A DNA stretch of 35,968 nucleotides from Tannerellaceae bacterium (GTDB taxonomy: Bacteria; Bacteroidota; Bacteroidia; Bacteroidales; Tannerellaceae), in NCBI GenBank assembly GCA_031269535.1, contig JAISZA010000155.1, positions 1 to 35,968 on the forward strand, given 5' to 3'. The position numbers and the translations under genes were made by a program. The notes below the pieces were generated by a model. It ran no database searches and was not told the origin of the DNA. It saw nothing but the letters and a program-made list of their open reading frames with translations. Shown here in pieces: positions 16,228 through 24,910 of this stretch; positions within the stretch are counted from its first letter, which is position 1; each line of letters opens with the position of its first letter.

Positions 16228-18147
16228 TTATTTTGTTCGGAATGGAGAGGCGGGAAGGTCTGAGCGGTTGCTCAGGTTGGCGCCTTCAGGGTTGTTTGCC
16301 CAGGCATAGCAGACAGCCTGGGGCTGAGTAATCGTGTCGTGCCAGACGACGACTTTTTTCCCTTCGATGACGGCCTTTGCCGGGTGGAAGATGTCGTCGG
16401 TACCGGCTAATGCGAAGCCTTTGAGTTCGTTTACGGGCTTCAGGTCGTTCGTCCCTTCTCTGAAGGAGAGGATGAGTTTGCTGCCATTCGTTTCGTACGA
16501 TTCAAATACCGGGCCTTCGCTGACGATTTTTTCGCCGTAAACGATTCTGCGGGCTTGCAGGCTGAGGCGTTTGGCCAAGTCTTTCTTATTGAGCGGATGG
16601 ATGTCATTGGCTTCGCCCAGGTCGATGGCTACGGCCAGCGCGGTATTCGGGATGGTTTGCGACAGCTTCAGCTGCACATCCCTCAGTGCGGCCCAGTGGC
16701 TGTTCTGCTGTACGTAGGCCGGCTCCATATAGTTGGGCAGTTGGACGATAAAGAACGGCAGCTCATCGCCTTTCTCCCATAAGCTGCGCCAGTCGTTTAT
16801 CAGCGCCACCATTAGGCCGTAATACTCGTCGTAATTGTTCGTATTCGATTCGCCCTGGTACCAGATGATTCCCTTGAGGGGGAAATTTTTCAGAGGGCTT
16901 ATCATCGCATTGTAAAGCCCTGTCGGTTTGTTCTGGAAAGAGACTCCCCCTCCCGTCATCAAGGGCATCTCGGCTCCCAGCTTGTATTTCCATTCGCCTT
17001 CGAGGCTTATGGTCTGTCCGCCGGCTACGATCGCATACTGTTTTCCTTCCACAAATCCGGGGATTCCTCCCTGGCTGGTCAGGCGTACGCTGATCTGGTT
17101 TTTCCCGGCTTTCAGCATCCCGGCCGGCAGGGGATAATTGCGGGGAGGATACTGATACCCGGTTGTTCCGGCCAGGCGGCCGTTGACATACACCCTGTCT
17201 GCGTCGATGATGCGCCCCATGTACAGCATGGCTTCCTGATGCGCCATCTCTTCGGGGACGTCGATCTCTTTCCGGAACCAATGTGCGCCGTTGCGCGGAC
17301 GAAATCCTTTCCTTCCCCAGCTGTTATCAAACAAATCCGTGGTCTCCCATGCGGTGTCGTCGTATCCGGGCGACGACCAGTCTTCCTGCAATCCCTGGTC
17401 TTCCGCATTCAGTACTTCATTCCACCGGATGCCGGGCAAGGCCGAGAGGCGCTGCATATCGGCGATAAACTCGTCGGAGCGGCAGATGCGCATATCGTTC
17501 AGCAAGACGGGGTAGGCTTGCAAGGCTGCCTCGCCTATCCAGGCTTCTACGGGCGAACCGCCTACGCTGGAATTGAGGATGCCGACGGGTACTCCGGTCT
17601 TTTCGTACATCTCTCTTGCGAAGAAATAAGGGAGAGCGGCAAGCGTCTGTGCCGTCTCCGGCGTGATGTCCACCCACGAACAGGGAGCTACATCGGTTTG
17701 CTCTCCGTGGAAGTTATAAGTCAGGGGTATCTTTACATACCGGATATGTGGATTGGAATAATTCCTGATCGCGTCGCCAAAGAGCGTCATCACGCGTGAA
17801 ACGGGCGTCTCCATATTCGATTGTCCGGAGCACAGCCATACGTCGCCGAACAGTACGTCGTTTATGGTCAGCGTATTGCCGGCCTGAATCCTTATCTGAT
17901 AAGGGCCTCCTGCCTTCTGGGGAGGCAGCGCAACCGACCAGTTACCGCCCGGGTCTGCTGTGGTCGTATAAGTGGTTTGTCTGAAACCAAGATGAATTTC
18001 TTCGCCGGGCGCCGCCCATCCCCATAGTCTGAGGGGCGCCTCGCGTTGCAGGATCATGCCGTCGCTGACTAAGCGAGGCAGACGGACTTCCCCTGAAGCA
18101 CAGAGAGCTGTAAAAAGTAAAACAATGAATACGACTGTCTTTTTCAT
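16228..18147 (-). CDS. SGNH-type acetylesterase, CE20-like (sialate O-acetylesterase family)
   Basis: This 639-aa secreted esterase has a signal peptide (MKKTVVFIVLLFTALCASG). SGNH blocks include GQSNM (108-112, nucleophile Ser109), SSVGGSPVEAW (193-203), WYQGESN (429-435) and DIHPLN (515-520, Asp/His of the triad). The SGNH fold is split by an inserted jelly-roll module at about 250-385 (WFRKEIDVPEE, DRVYVNGRLAG). Annotation pipelines usually call this family sialate O-acetylesterase. The split-SGNH-plus-jelly-roll layout matches xylan acetylesterases of family CE20, and the PUL context strongly favours removal of acetyl groups from xylan rather than sialic acid. It is the first enzyme gene after susCD, separated from susD by a 98-bp gap with a strong stem-loop. 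Confidence 0.82.
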   Translation of the reverse strand: MKKTVVFIVLLFTALCASGEVRLPRLVSDGMILQREAPLRLWGWAAPGEEIHLGFRQTTYTTTADPGGNWSVALPPQKAGGPYQIRIQAGNTLTINDVLFGDVWLCSGQSNMETPVSRVMTLFGDAIRNYSNPHIRYVKIPLTYNFHGEQTDVAPCSWVDITPETAQTLAALPYFFAREMYEKTGVPVGILNSSVGGSPVEAWIGEAALQAYPVLLNDMRICRSDEFIADMQRLSALPGIRWNEVLNAEDQGLQEDWSSPGYDDTAWETTDLFDNSWGRKGFRPRNGAHWFRKEIDVPEEMAHQEAMLYMGRIIDADRVYVNGRLAGTTGYQYPPRNYPLPAGMLKAGKNQISVRLTSQGGIPGFVEGKQYAIVAGGQTISLEGEWKYKLGAEMPLMTGGGVSFQNKPTGLYNAMISPLKNFPLKGIIWYQGESNTNNYDEYYGLMVALINDWRSLWEKGDELPFFIVQLPNYMEPAYVQQNSHWAALRDVQLKLSQTIPNTALAVAIDLGEANDIHPLNKKDLAKRLSLQARRIVYGEKIVSEGPVFESYETNGSKLILSFREGTNDLKPVNELKGFALAGTDDIFHPAKAVIEGKKVVVWHDTITQPQAVCYAWANNPEGANLSNRSDLPASPFRTK

Positions 18148-18200
18148 GCTATTGAGTTTAAATATAATCGTAAAGCTTTTATATTATCCGATTGGGGAAG

Positions 18201-18229
18201 AAAACCCCGGCAGGCCTGTCCCTGCCGGG
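18201..18229 (-). terminator. Stem-loop with T-tract between susD and the enzyme genes
   Basis: A perfect 9-bp GC-rich stem (CCCGGCAGG at 18206-18214, CCTGCCGGG at 18221-18229, 6-nt loop) lies 16 bp after the susD stop. On the minus strand it is followed by GTTTTCTT. This is a good intrinsic terminator or attenuator, or a 3'-end stabilising hairpin. It would allow susCD transcripts to exceed those of the downstream hydrolases, a pattern known from other Bacteroidota PULs. No separate promoter for the downstream genes is evident in the rest of the 98-bp gap, so read-through is likely. Confidence 0.7.
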
Positions 18230-18245
18230 ATTGGATTAGGGTTCT

Positions 18246-20213
18246 TTAATCTTCGAAATCTTCAACATAGCCTGGGTTCTGATACGCCAGCTTTTCGGCG
18301 GCGGTCATTTCCAGCCGGTCGAGCTGAGCGCGTGGGATAGGACGCAGGTAGTGATGATTTTCGATATTACGGTTGTAAGTTACCGGCGTATGATCGCCTG
18401 CATTGACTCCACATATCTCATAAGAGCCCGCCTTCGATTTCCAGCTTTGGGTACGCACCAGATCAAACCAGCGGTAGCCTTCGCCGTAAAATTCGCGCGA
18501 ACGTTCGTCCAGAATGTAGTCGATCGTTATTACAGAGGGTGTGGCAGCGGTCAGGACATCGCTGTAGTCTGCTTCTTTGGCCGTATTCCCGTTGTTGTCC
18601 CAGCGCCATTTACCGGCACGTGCGCGAAGCACGTTCACCAGGTCGCGTGCAGATTGGCTGCCACCGGCGCCTTTCACGGCTGCTTCGGCTGCTATCAGAT
18701 AGAGTTCGGAAAATTTGGCGATGTTGAAAGGGCGGGTGCTGCCGGCATTCGGTTGTCCCAGTCCACTCCCGTTGTCGGTACGGTAGGGCCCCAGTTTCCA
18801 TAGGCCGGGATAGATCAGCCGGCTGATGCCGCGTGGCGAGACCACATAGTCGGCCCTGTCGGGCAGTACGCCTGCACCGACATTACTGGCGTCCTTCTTG
18901 TCGGGGAGATAATAATCTATCGGCGTGGCAGGCTCTTCGTTCAGGAAGCTCAGTATGGCATCGCCCGGATAGACCGGCAGATTGTTTGCATTGTATAATA
19001 CCGGATTGGAGGTGCCTCCTTTCGGCCAGTTGCCGCGATAGACGGTCGTAAACGTGCCGTCGTAGCGTGCATCCCGGGTTTTATCGGCAAAGGTGTTTTC
19101 TATCACGTTGATGGTGGGGCACATGCGTATCCAGGGACGTCCCAGCGCCTGCACGGCTTCGCGCTGTACGGAGCTTACAGCCTCTGTACCGTCTTCTTTG
19201 CCGGCACTGCGGATATTGGTGTAGTTCCAGGTCATCATCCAGCCGGCAAAGTTGTCGGGCGCTGCACCGTTGCCGTAAGTCAGACTGCCGCCATTGTAAA
19301 ACTCGCTCGACTCCGTATGGTCGGCAAAGAGCAGGATTTCCTTATTGCGGTCGTTCTGTGCCAGGTTCACATCGTAGAACGTTGCCTGCAATCCGAAAGG
19401 TCCCGGATTGGCAATGGCTTCGGTCGCTACATTGTATGCCTGCTGGAAATACCATGCTGCGTCGTGCCCGTCGGGATCGCTACGGGGAGATTCCGGATAG
19501 GTCGGAATATTGTTCGGGTTTTCGAGCCACCATGCGTAGGTGAGATAGGCTTTGGCCAGATGGAGGCGCGCCGCCGTCTTGGTTACGCCGCCGACTATGC
19601 GCGGGGCATCCGGCAGGTCGTTTACTGCGATCAGCAAATCCGGGAAAATACCTTTGGTATAAACTTCGGGCACGGTATTGCGCACGGACGTTCTTGCGGT
19701 AGAGGTATTAAACTTCAGCTCTCCGGCTCCCAGGTCGAGGGGTACGCCGCCAAAGGTCTGCACCATCAGGAAGTAGTCGAAGGCGCGGAAGAAGCGGGCT
19801 TCGGCAATGAGCGCCGGGTCAAGGCCTACTTCGATGGCATTTTCGATGACGCCGCTGGCGGTGTTGATGTTAGGGAATGCGGCATCCCATACCACGTCGG
19901 CCCGGCTGGTAGAAGAGGTCATCTGCCCTCCGCTGGTCAGATCGGCATCCTTGAAGTTGGCATCGGCGCTCTGTGCCCACGTCACCTCATCGGTACCGGT
20001 GAGGCAGATGTTGTAATAGTAGGCTTGTCCGTAAATATAGCGCAGGTGGGCGTACATCGACGTCAGCCCTCCCAGTACTCCTTTCTCGGTCTGGAAATAG
20101 CCGGGTTCGTAGATGCTGCGCGGTTCTTCATTCAATATGTCGGAGCAGGCCATGGAGAAGAACAAAGTCATGAAAGCTACTCCTTTTACCGTATTTCGAT
20201 AGATTCGTTTCAT
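18246..20213 (-). CDS. susD: SusD/RagB-family outer-membrane glycan-binding lipoprotein
   Basis: This 655-aa lipoprotein has a type II signal (FFSMAC, Cys23) followed by SDILNEEP, the usual start of mature SusD proteins. It then shows SusD-like TPR helices (IAEARFFRAFDYFLMVQTFGGVPL), with the C-terminal RagB/SusD region ending DERSREFYGEGYRWFDLVRT and a final IPRAQL segment. It should sit as a lid on the SusC barrel at the cell surface and bind xylan fragments. At 655 aa it is longer than the prototype SusD (about 550 aa). It lies 12 bp downstream of susC and is co-transcribed with it. The symbol is family-level; ligand identity is inferred from the neighbouring xylanases. Confidence 0.96.
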   Translation of the reverse strand: MKRIYRNTVKGVAFMTLFFSMACSDILNEEPRSIYEPGYFQTEKGVLGGLTSMYAHLRYIYGQAYYYNICLTGTDEVTWAQSADANFKDADLTSGGQMTSSTSRADVVWDAAFPNINTASGVIENAIEVGLDPALIAEARFFRAFDYFLMVQTFGGVPLDLGAGELKFNTSTARTSVRNTVPEVYTKGIFPDLLIAVNDLPDAPRIVGGVTKTAARLHLAKAYLTYAWWLENPNNIPTYPESPRSDPDGHDAAWYFQQAYNVATEAIANPGPFGLQATFYDVNLAQNDRNKEILLFADHTESSEFYNGGSLTYGNGAAPDNFAGWMMTWNYTNIRSAGKEDGTEAVSSVQREAVQALGRPWIRMCPTINVIENTFADKTRDARYDGTFTTVYRGNWPKGGTSNPVLYNANNLPVYPGDAILSFLNEEPATPIDYYLPDKKDASNVGAGVLPDRADYVVSPRGISRLIYPGLWKLGPYRTDNGSGLGQPNAGSTRPFNIAKFSELYLIAAEAAVKGAGGSQSARDLVNVLRARAGKWRWDNNGNTAKEADYSDVLTAATPSVITIDYILDERSREFYGEGYRWFDLVRTQSWKSKAGSYEICGVNAGDHTPVTYNRNIENHHYLRPIPRAQLDRLEMTAAEKLAYQNPGYVEDFED

Positions 20214-20225
20214 AAGGATATGGAT

Positions 20226-23200
20226 TTAAAATGTCAGATTAATACCAAGTAAATAATTGCGTGTGGCAGGCGAGTTCGTCCCGATGGTCAGGATACGTCT
20301 CAGTCCGCCTACCGCTACGTTTTCGTTGCCGTAGGAGTTCGTTTCGGGGTCCATGCCTGATTCGCTGTGGTAGGGCGAGAAGACCACAAAGGGGTTTTGT
20401 GCGGTGAGGTAGGCGCGCAGCCTGTCGATGCCGGCGCTCTTCAGCCATTTCGGGTTGACGTTGTATCCCAGGGTGATGGTGCGTACCTTCAGGTAGGATG
20501 CGTCGAAGTATCCCAGGGTGCTGCCGTATTTGGGATTGTCGCCGCTCTGCATACCGCCGGGTTTGGGATAGTTGGCATCGGTATTCTCCGGTGTCCAGTA
20601 GTCAACCTTTACATTTCCCCGGCGTCCGGTCAGCATATTGAGGTAGCCGTTGGAAGAGTAAAGGGTACTGACGAGGATACCTCCACTCTTGAATGCGCCC
20701 ACCAGGCTCAGGTCGAAGCTTTTATAAGCTACGCGGGTGTTGATGCCGCCCTGGAAGTTGGGTTCAATGCTGATGATTTGCCGGTCGTCGGGGCCGATTT
20801 GTCTGGCCGGTGTGCCGTCGGCATTGTAATCGCCGGTATATTTCACTTTGATCATCCCTACATTACCGCCGGGTTCCAGGATATCCAGGTAAGGGTCTCC
20901 CTCCTGCCAGAGTCCTGTCTTCTCATAGTCGTAGAGGGCGTCAATGGGGTAGCCTACGAACCATTGGTTGCCTTCGTCTCTCTCTTGCCCCGATACAAGC
21001 GATACCAGTTTATTGCGGTTGGAGTAGAGGTTGAACCCGGCTTCCCAGGTCCAGCCGCTGAGGTTGTCGATGATCGTACCGTTGAGTGAGAGCTCAAAGC
21101 CTTTGTTCTGCGTTTCGCCTATATTGGCCGTGTAGCTGCTCACGCCCGATGTACGCGGCAGAGCGACACTCAGCAGCACATCCTTGGTGTTCTGCACATA
21201 GTATTCCACGGTACCCGATACGCGGTTGTTCAGCAGAGAGAAATCCAGACCGTAATTCCATGTTTCGGAATATTCCCATCCCAGTTCGGGGTTGGGCAAC
21301 TGGGAGACGTAGTATCCGGTGGCGTAGGTATCGCCGAAGTTATAAGGCCGGGTATCCAGCAGTCCGAGCGTTTTATAGGGATCAACGGCCTGGTTGGAGG
21401 TTTGTCCGTAGCCTACGCGCAGCTTCAGCTTATCCAGCCAGGTGAGGTCTTGCATAAAGGCTTCTTCCCTGATATTCCATCCGGCCGATACGGCAGGATA
21501 CGTATGCCACTGATGTCCGGGGGCCAGGCGGGAGGAGGCATCGGAACGGAGGGTGACCGAGAGCATGTAACGGCCTTCGTACGCATACATTGCGCGTCCC
21601 ATCCACGACATCAGGCCGCTCACCTCGTATTGTTGTTCGCCGGGACTGACCGTTATTTCACCGGCAGCCCTTCCCAGGTTATAGTACTGGAAATGATCGG
21701 CAGGAATATCCCTTGCCGACATATACGAACGGTTGTAGCTGGTTTGTTCTGCGGAGTACATCGCTACCACATTCACCTGATGTTTGCCGGCGAAGGTACG
21801 GTCGTAGCTCAGCAGGTTTTCAACGGCCCAGTTGGTGGTAAGCGAGTTGCTGACGGTAGCTGTGGAAGGTGTCGTAGCGGTAGAGCTGTTGATTCCTTCG
21901 GCCGTATAGCTTCCCCCGTTGCTCATGCGGAAGTTCAATCCCACATTGGCGCGGTACTTCAGGCCTTCGACACCGGGTATTTTCACTTCGCCATACAGGG
22001 TGTTGTACGAGCCGAACGCCTTGCTTATGCTTAGCCATTTGTCTTCCAGTTCGCCCAGGATTTCTCTCGTATAGACCCATTGCTCATCTGAGGGCATCCG
22101 GATGGTTCTTTTCCAGCTGCCATCCTCGTTGTAAGGGTTGGCAATGGGCGACATACTCAGTACGCCGTACATTCCTACGTTGGAACCTCCAGTCACATTG
22201 TAGTTGTTGTTTGTGGTGACGCCGAAGCGGAAATATCGGCCTATTTCCTGGTCGAACGTGCCGCGCAGCGAAAAGCGTGTGTAGTCTTGTGTGGGCACTA
22301 CGGCTTCATCGCGGTAATAGCCAATCCCGAAGTTATATCCTCCCTGGCTGGCACCACCCGAAACGCTCACATCGTGGTTGGTGACGGTAGCGGTCCGGTA
22401 CAGCAGGTCCTGCCAGTCGGTATTTACATTATCCGCTTCATCCAATGCATTGGTGTACAGGCCGGCAGCCTGACGCATGGCGGTAAATTCCGGGCCGTCC
22501 ATCATGGGGAATTTGGCAAAGACGTTTTTCACTCCATAATAGCCATTGTAGTTTACCTGCGCCTTTACGCCCTCTGTTCCGCGGAAGGTAGTGACCAGTA
22601 TCACGCCGTTGGCGCCCCGCGAACCATAGATAGCCGTTGCGGAGGCATCTTTCAGGATATCGATGCTCTTAATCGTATTGGGATTGATGTCGCCGATAGA
22701 GCCGGCGAAGGGGATGCCATCCAGTACGACTAAGGGGTCGTTGCTGGCATTCAGAGAGCGCGTACCGCGGATACGGATCTGCATATCCGCTCCCGGCTTG
22801 GTAGAGGTTTGCGACATTTCCATCCCGGCAACCCTTCCCTGCAACGCCTGCGAGATATTGCTTGCCGGTATTTCCTTTATCTTTGCTTCATTCACCGAAG
22901 CAACCGAACCGGTTACAGCCTCGCGGCGCTGAGTGCCGTAGCCTATCACCACTACTTCTTCCAGTAATTCCGAATCTTCAGACAAGGTGGCATCAATCCT
23001 GTTCCGTCCCTGGACGGGAATGGATTGTGCTACGTAGCCTACGTACGAAAAATCCAGGACAGCATCTCGGGGCACGCTGAGGGTGTAATTCCCGTCGATA
23101 TCTGTTGTCGTTCCATTTCTTGTGCCTTTTTCCACGATATTCACACCGATTAAAGTTTCACCGTTTTTATCGGTTACTGTTCCTCTTACGACGTTCTGCG

Positions 23201-23276
23201 CCGTAAGAGCAAACGAAGTTAGGAAAAATAACAAATAAAACGTTGTTCGCCTAAATAAAATAAATTTTTTCTTCAT
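20226..23276 (-). CDS. susC: SusC/RagA-family TonB-dependent outer-membrane transporter
   Basis: This 1016-aa protein has a signal peptide ending SFALTAQ (residue 27). A CarboxypepD_reg-like domain spans about 28-105 (VRGTVTDKNGETLIGVNI, FSYVGYV), a TonB-box-like EEVVVIGYGT 106-115, and a plug domain about 116-230 (QALQGRVAGMEM, IRIRGTRSLN, ATAIYGSRGANGVILVTT). The barrel ends in LLGINLTF with the usual terminal Phe. It imports large (glucurono)xylo-oligosaccharides across the outer membrane using TonB energy, paired with the adjacent SusD. It is the first gene of the PUL, with a long 5' leader. Only one susC/susD pair is present, unlike xylan loci with tandem pairs. Confidence 0.97.
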   Translation of the reverse strand: MKKKFILFRRTTFYLLFFLTSFALTAQNVVRGTVTDKNGETLIGVNIVEKGTRNGTTTDIDGNYTLSVPRDAVLDFSYVGYVAQSIPVQGRNRIDATLSEDSELLEEVVVIGYGTQRREAVTGSVASVNEAKIKEIPASNISQALQGRVAGMEMSQTSTKPGADMQIRIRGTRSLNASNDPLVVLDGIPFAGSIGDINPNTIKSIDILKDASATAIYGSRGANGVILVTTFRGTEGVKAQVNYNGYYGVKNVFAKFPMMDGPEFTAMRQAAGLYTNALDEADNVNTDWQDLLYRTATVTNHDVSVSGGASQGGYNFGIGYYRDEAVVPTQDYTRFSLRGTFDQEIGRYFRFGVTTNNNYNVTGGSNVGMYGVLSMSPIANPYNEDGSWKRTIRMPSDEQWVYTREILGELEDKWLSISKAFGSYNTLYGEVKIPGVEGLKYRANVGLNFRMSNGGSYTAEGINSSTATTPSTATVSNSLTTNWAVENLLSYDRTFAGKHQVNVVAMYSAEQTSYNRSYMSARDIPADHFQYYNLGRAAGEITVSPGEQQYEVSGLMSWMGRAMYAYEGRYMLSVTLRSDASSRLAPGHQWHTYPAVSAGWNIREEAFMQDLTWLDKLKLRVGYGQTSNQAVDPYKTLGLLDTRPYNFGDTYATGYYVSQLPNPELGWEYSETWNYGLDFSLLNNRVSGTVEYYVQNTKDVLLSVALPRTSGVSSYTANIGETQNKGFELSLNGTIIDNLSGWTWEAGFNLYSNRNKLVSLVSGQERDEGNQWFVGYPIDALYDYEKTGLWQEGDPYLDILEPGGNVGMIKVKYTGDYNADGTPARQIGPDDRQIISIEPNFQGGINTRVAYKSFDLSLVGAFKSGGILVSTLYSSNGYLNMLTGRRGNVKVDYWTPENTDANYPKPGGMQSGDNPKYGSTLGYFDASYLKVRTITLGYNVNPKWLKSAGIDRLRAYLTAQNPFVVFSPYHSESGMDPETNSYGNENVAVGGLRRILTIGTNSPATRNYLLGINLTF

Positions 23277-23600
23277 GGTACATTTTTTTTAATTGTTAGA
23301 GTCATAGATACATCTTTTTAAGTTAAACAAAGCCATAACAATACGAGACGGCATATCTGCGGTAAAATTAGAAGGTTTTGATTGCCTGATGCGGGAAGCG
23401 TGTATTGTATAGATTGCTGTATGTCTTACCCTCGTTTGGTTTTGTCTCATTTTCATTTCTCCTTGTTGCATCATGCCTCCGGGGCGTCCGGGGCCTTGCC
23501 GTCGGGCTGGGATTTCCCATACAAAAAAACAAAATGCTCCCTGAATATTCCGGCCGGCTCCTGAACCGGCTCTGGTTTCCGCTGTACTCCCCTCCGTCTG

Positions 23601-23608
23601 CAAATATA
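23601..23608 (-). promoter_or_regulatory. Candidate -7 box for the susC/PUL transcript, with ~320-nt leader
   Basis: On the minus strand TATATTTG (forward CAAATATA, 23601-23608) exactly matches the Bacteroidota -7 consensus TAnnTTTG. No good -33 TTTG is seen 19-21 bp upstream, which lowers confidence. Transcription from here would give a leader of about 320 nt before the susC ATG at 23276. The leader contains a GCCGG...CCGGC hairpin (around 23545-23570), a TTTTGTTTTTTTG tract shortly after it, a GC-rich block, and an AAGGAG site before a short open frame. A nearer alternative is TTTG-N17-TATCTATG at 23303-23331 on the same strand, which would give a roughly 25-30 nt leader. Confidence 0.45.
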
Positions 23609-23625
23609 CATATCACTCACCCGTT

Positions 23626-23841
23626 TTATAAGGCCGGTTTTTTGGTGGTCGGGAAGGGGAAACAGATGGTTTTGCCACCTTTGTCGGAGCCTTCCCTGCG
23701 TATAAGATTTTCACTTTTCATTTTTTCCAAATGATGCCGCAAACTGCCTTCGGATATTTCCAATTGATTTGCCATCTCCGAACGTGAAATTATTGGATTG
23801 GAATTTAATATTGCTATTATTTATTCTCTTATTTCTGGTTG
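23626..23841 (-). pseudogene. Decayed winged-helix C-terminal domain (AlbA_2/Fic-type tail)
   Basis: On the minus strand, 23820 down to the TAA at 23626-23628 encodes a convincing winged helix. It reads IIAILNSNPIISRSEMANQ, then LEISEGSLRHHLEKMKSENL and IRREGSDKGG. This resembles the C-terminal HTH of Bacteroidota divergent AAA-4 (AlbA_2) ATP-binding or Fic-type proteins. The frame is interrupted by an in-frame TAA at 23821-23823 just before IIAIL, preceded by PEIRE, where a Lys codon would be expected. The duplicated AACAACCAGAA unit just upstream resembles the Gln/Lys/Thr linker before such domains. No intact upstream domain is found, so this is a gene relic. Its strand matches susC, and it could once have been a separate regulator gene. 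Confidence 0.6.
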
Positions 23842-24070
23842 TTTTCTGGTTGTTTTCCGTATCGTTGGACATATCGTTTTTCAGGTTTCAGGTAGTCGCG
23901 AAAACTTTTGTACGAAGCCCTGTTAAATGAGTTTATTGATGTTCCTTCTGCCGGTTTTGCCGACATAACACCGAAAGACTGCTCGCGCAACAACACATTT
24001 ATTTCATAAGTTTTTTTACAACCAGCAAGGAAAAAACGCCTGCGCCCATACATGAATAAATTATCAGGAC

Positions 24071-24101
24071 TTGTATGGTCGCCATTAATCCTCTATCTTT
24101 A
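24071..24101 (+). promoter_or_regulatory. Candidate Bacteroidota promoter upstream of the TIGR04076 gene
   Basis: TTG (24071-24073) is followed after 20 bp by TATCTTTA (24094-24101), close to the -33 TTTG and -7 TAnnTTTG boxes at the expected spacing. The same layout (TTG-N20-TACCTTTA) precedes the Lnb-like gene. The leader would be about 140 nt. It contains a 32-codon open frame (24125-24223, beginning MAGRTENISS) that I cannot assign. Confidence 0.45.
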
Positions 24102-24249
24102 CGCAAATTTTTATTGCATAAGAAATGGCAGGTAGAACAGAAAATATAAGCAGTACAGAGCTTCAGTTGCGTTTGGCGTACAACGGAAAAATAAAAATAT
24201 TAATAAAAATAGTAATGGTTTAATAATAGATAATAATAAAATGATGGGA

Positions 24250-24591
24250 ATGACTAAATGTAGAATTACAGTTCTGAAAAGGCATTTTGATGAGGAACTT
24301 GCGAAAGAATATGGTGTCAAAGGCATAGGTAAATGCCCGATGCTTAAAGAAGGACAGATTTTTTATGCTGATTGGTCAAGACCGGAAGGATTTTGTGATG
24401 AAGCATGGAAAGCAATCTATCAATATGTTTTTGCACTGGCACATGGATGTGGCATTTTTTACTATAACGATTGGATTGAAAAACCCGGTGTAGCCATATG
24501 CAGTTGTAATGATGGATTACGTCCCGTTATTTTTAAGATTGAAAAAACGGATGAAGAATCCGTGATAAATTACACACCGGATAAGGAGTGA
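24250..24591 (+). CDS. TIGR04076-family small protein
   Basis: This 113-aa protein starts MTKCRITVLKRHF and carries the pattern I recall for the TIGR04076 family: ITVLK at the start, an ELAKEYG...KCPMLKEGQIF segment, PEGFCDEAW in the middle, and CSCNDGLRPVIFKIE near the end. Cysteines at several positions are typical of the family. Its biochemical role is not known to me. The start is chosen at 24250 because homologues begin just before ITVLK; an in-frame ATG at 24241 would add three residues. It is an isolated gene in an AT-rich, repeat-containing junction, with about 1 kb of non-coding sequence after it. Confidence 0.75.
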   Translation: MTKCRITVLKRHFDEELAKEYGVKGIGKCPMLKEGQIFYADWSRPEGFCDEAWKAIYQYVFALAHGCGIFYYNDWIEKPGVAICSCNDGLRPVIFKIEKTDEESVINYTPDKE

Positions 24592-24910
24592 TTTATTTTT
24601 CAGCCCTGACTACCCATGACGACGGAATTAATTAATTAAGAATTAAGCGTTAGAGGGGAAAAGGTCATTAAGTCAATACTTATATGGCTGTTTTATAATC
24701 AGTTAATGTTTATTGTAAGGGGGATATGCTTTCTGTTTATGCCTGTGTCAATAACTATTAACTGATTCTAAATCCAGTTAATTCGTATGCTTTTTAATAG
24801 TTAAACAGATAGTTCAGCTATCATATTGTCATTGTATTTTAAAGTTAATTCAGACAGATTTGTTATTTTATAAAAAGAATTATGCGTATTTCGGTAATTC
24901 GATCCCCTGT

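Noticed and set aside
16228..18147. True sialate O-acetylesterase
   Set aside because: The locus contains no sialidase or sialic acid genes. The inserted jelly-roll and the xylan context favour a CE20-like xylan acetylesterase.
20367..21089. Plus-strand open frame inside susC
   Set aside because: It is antisense to a conserved SusC barrel and shows no domain, promoter or signal.
23829..24053. 74-codon minus-strand open frame
   Set aside because: No family recognised. It ends beside the decayed winged-helix region and may be part of the same relic in another frame, but this is not demonstrable by eye.
24125..24223. 32-codon open frame in the leader of the TIGR04076 gene
   Set aside because: It is too short, with no strong ribosome-binding site and no similarity I recognise; it could be a decayed N-terminus.
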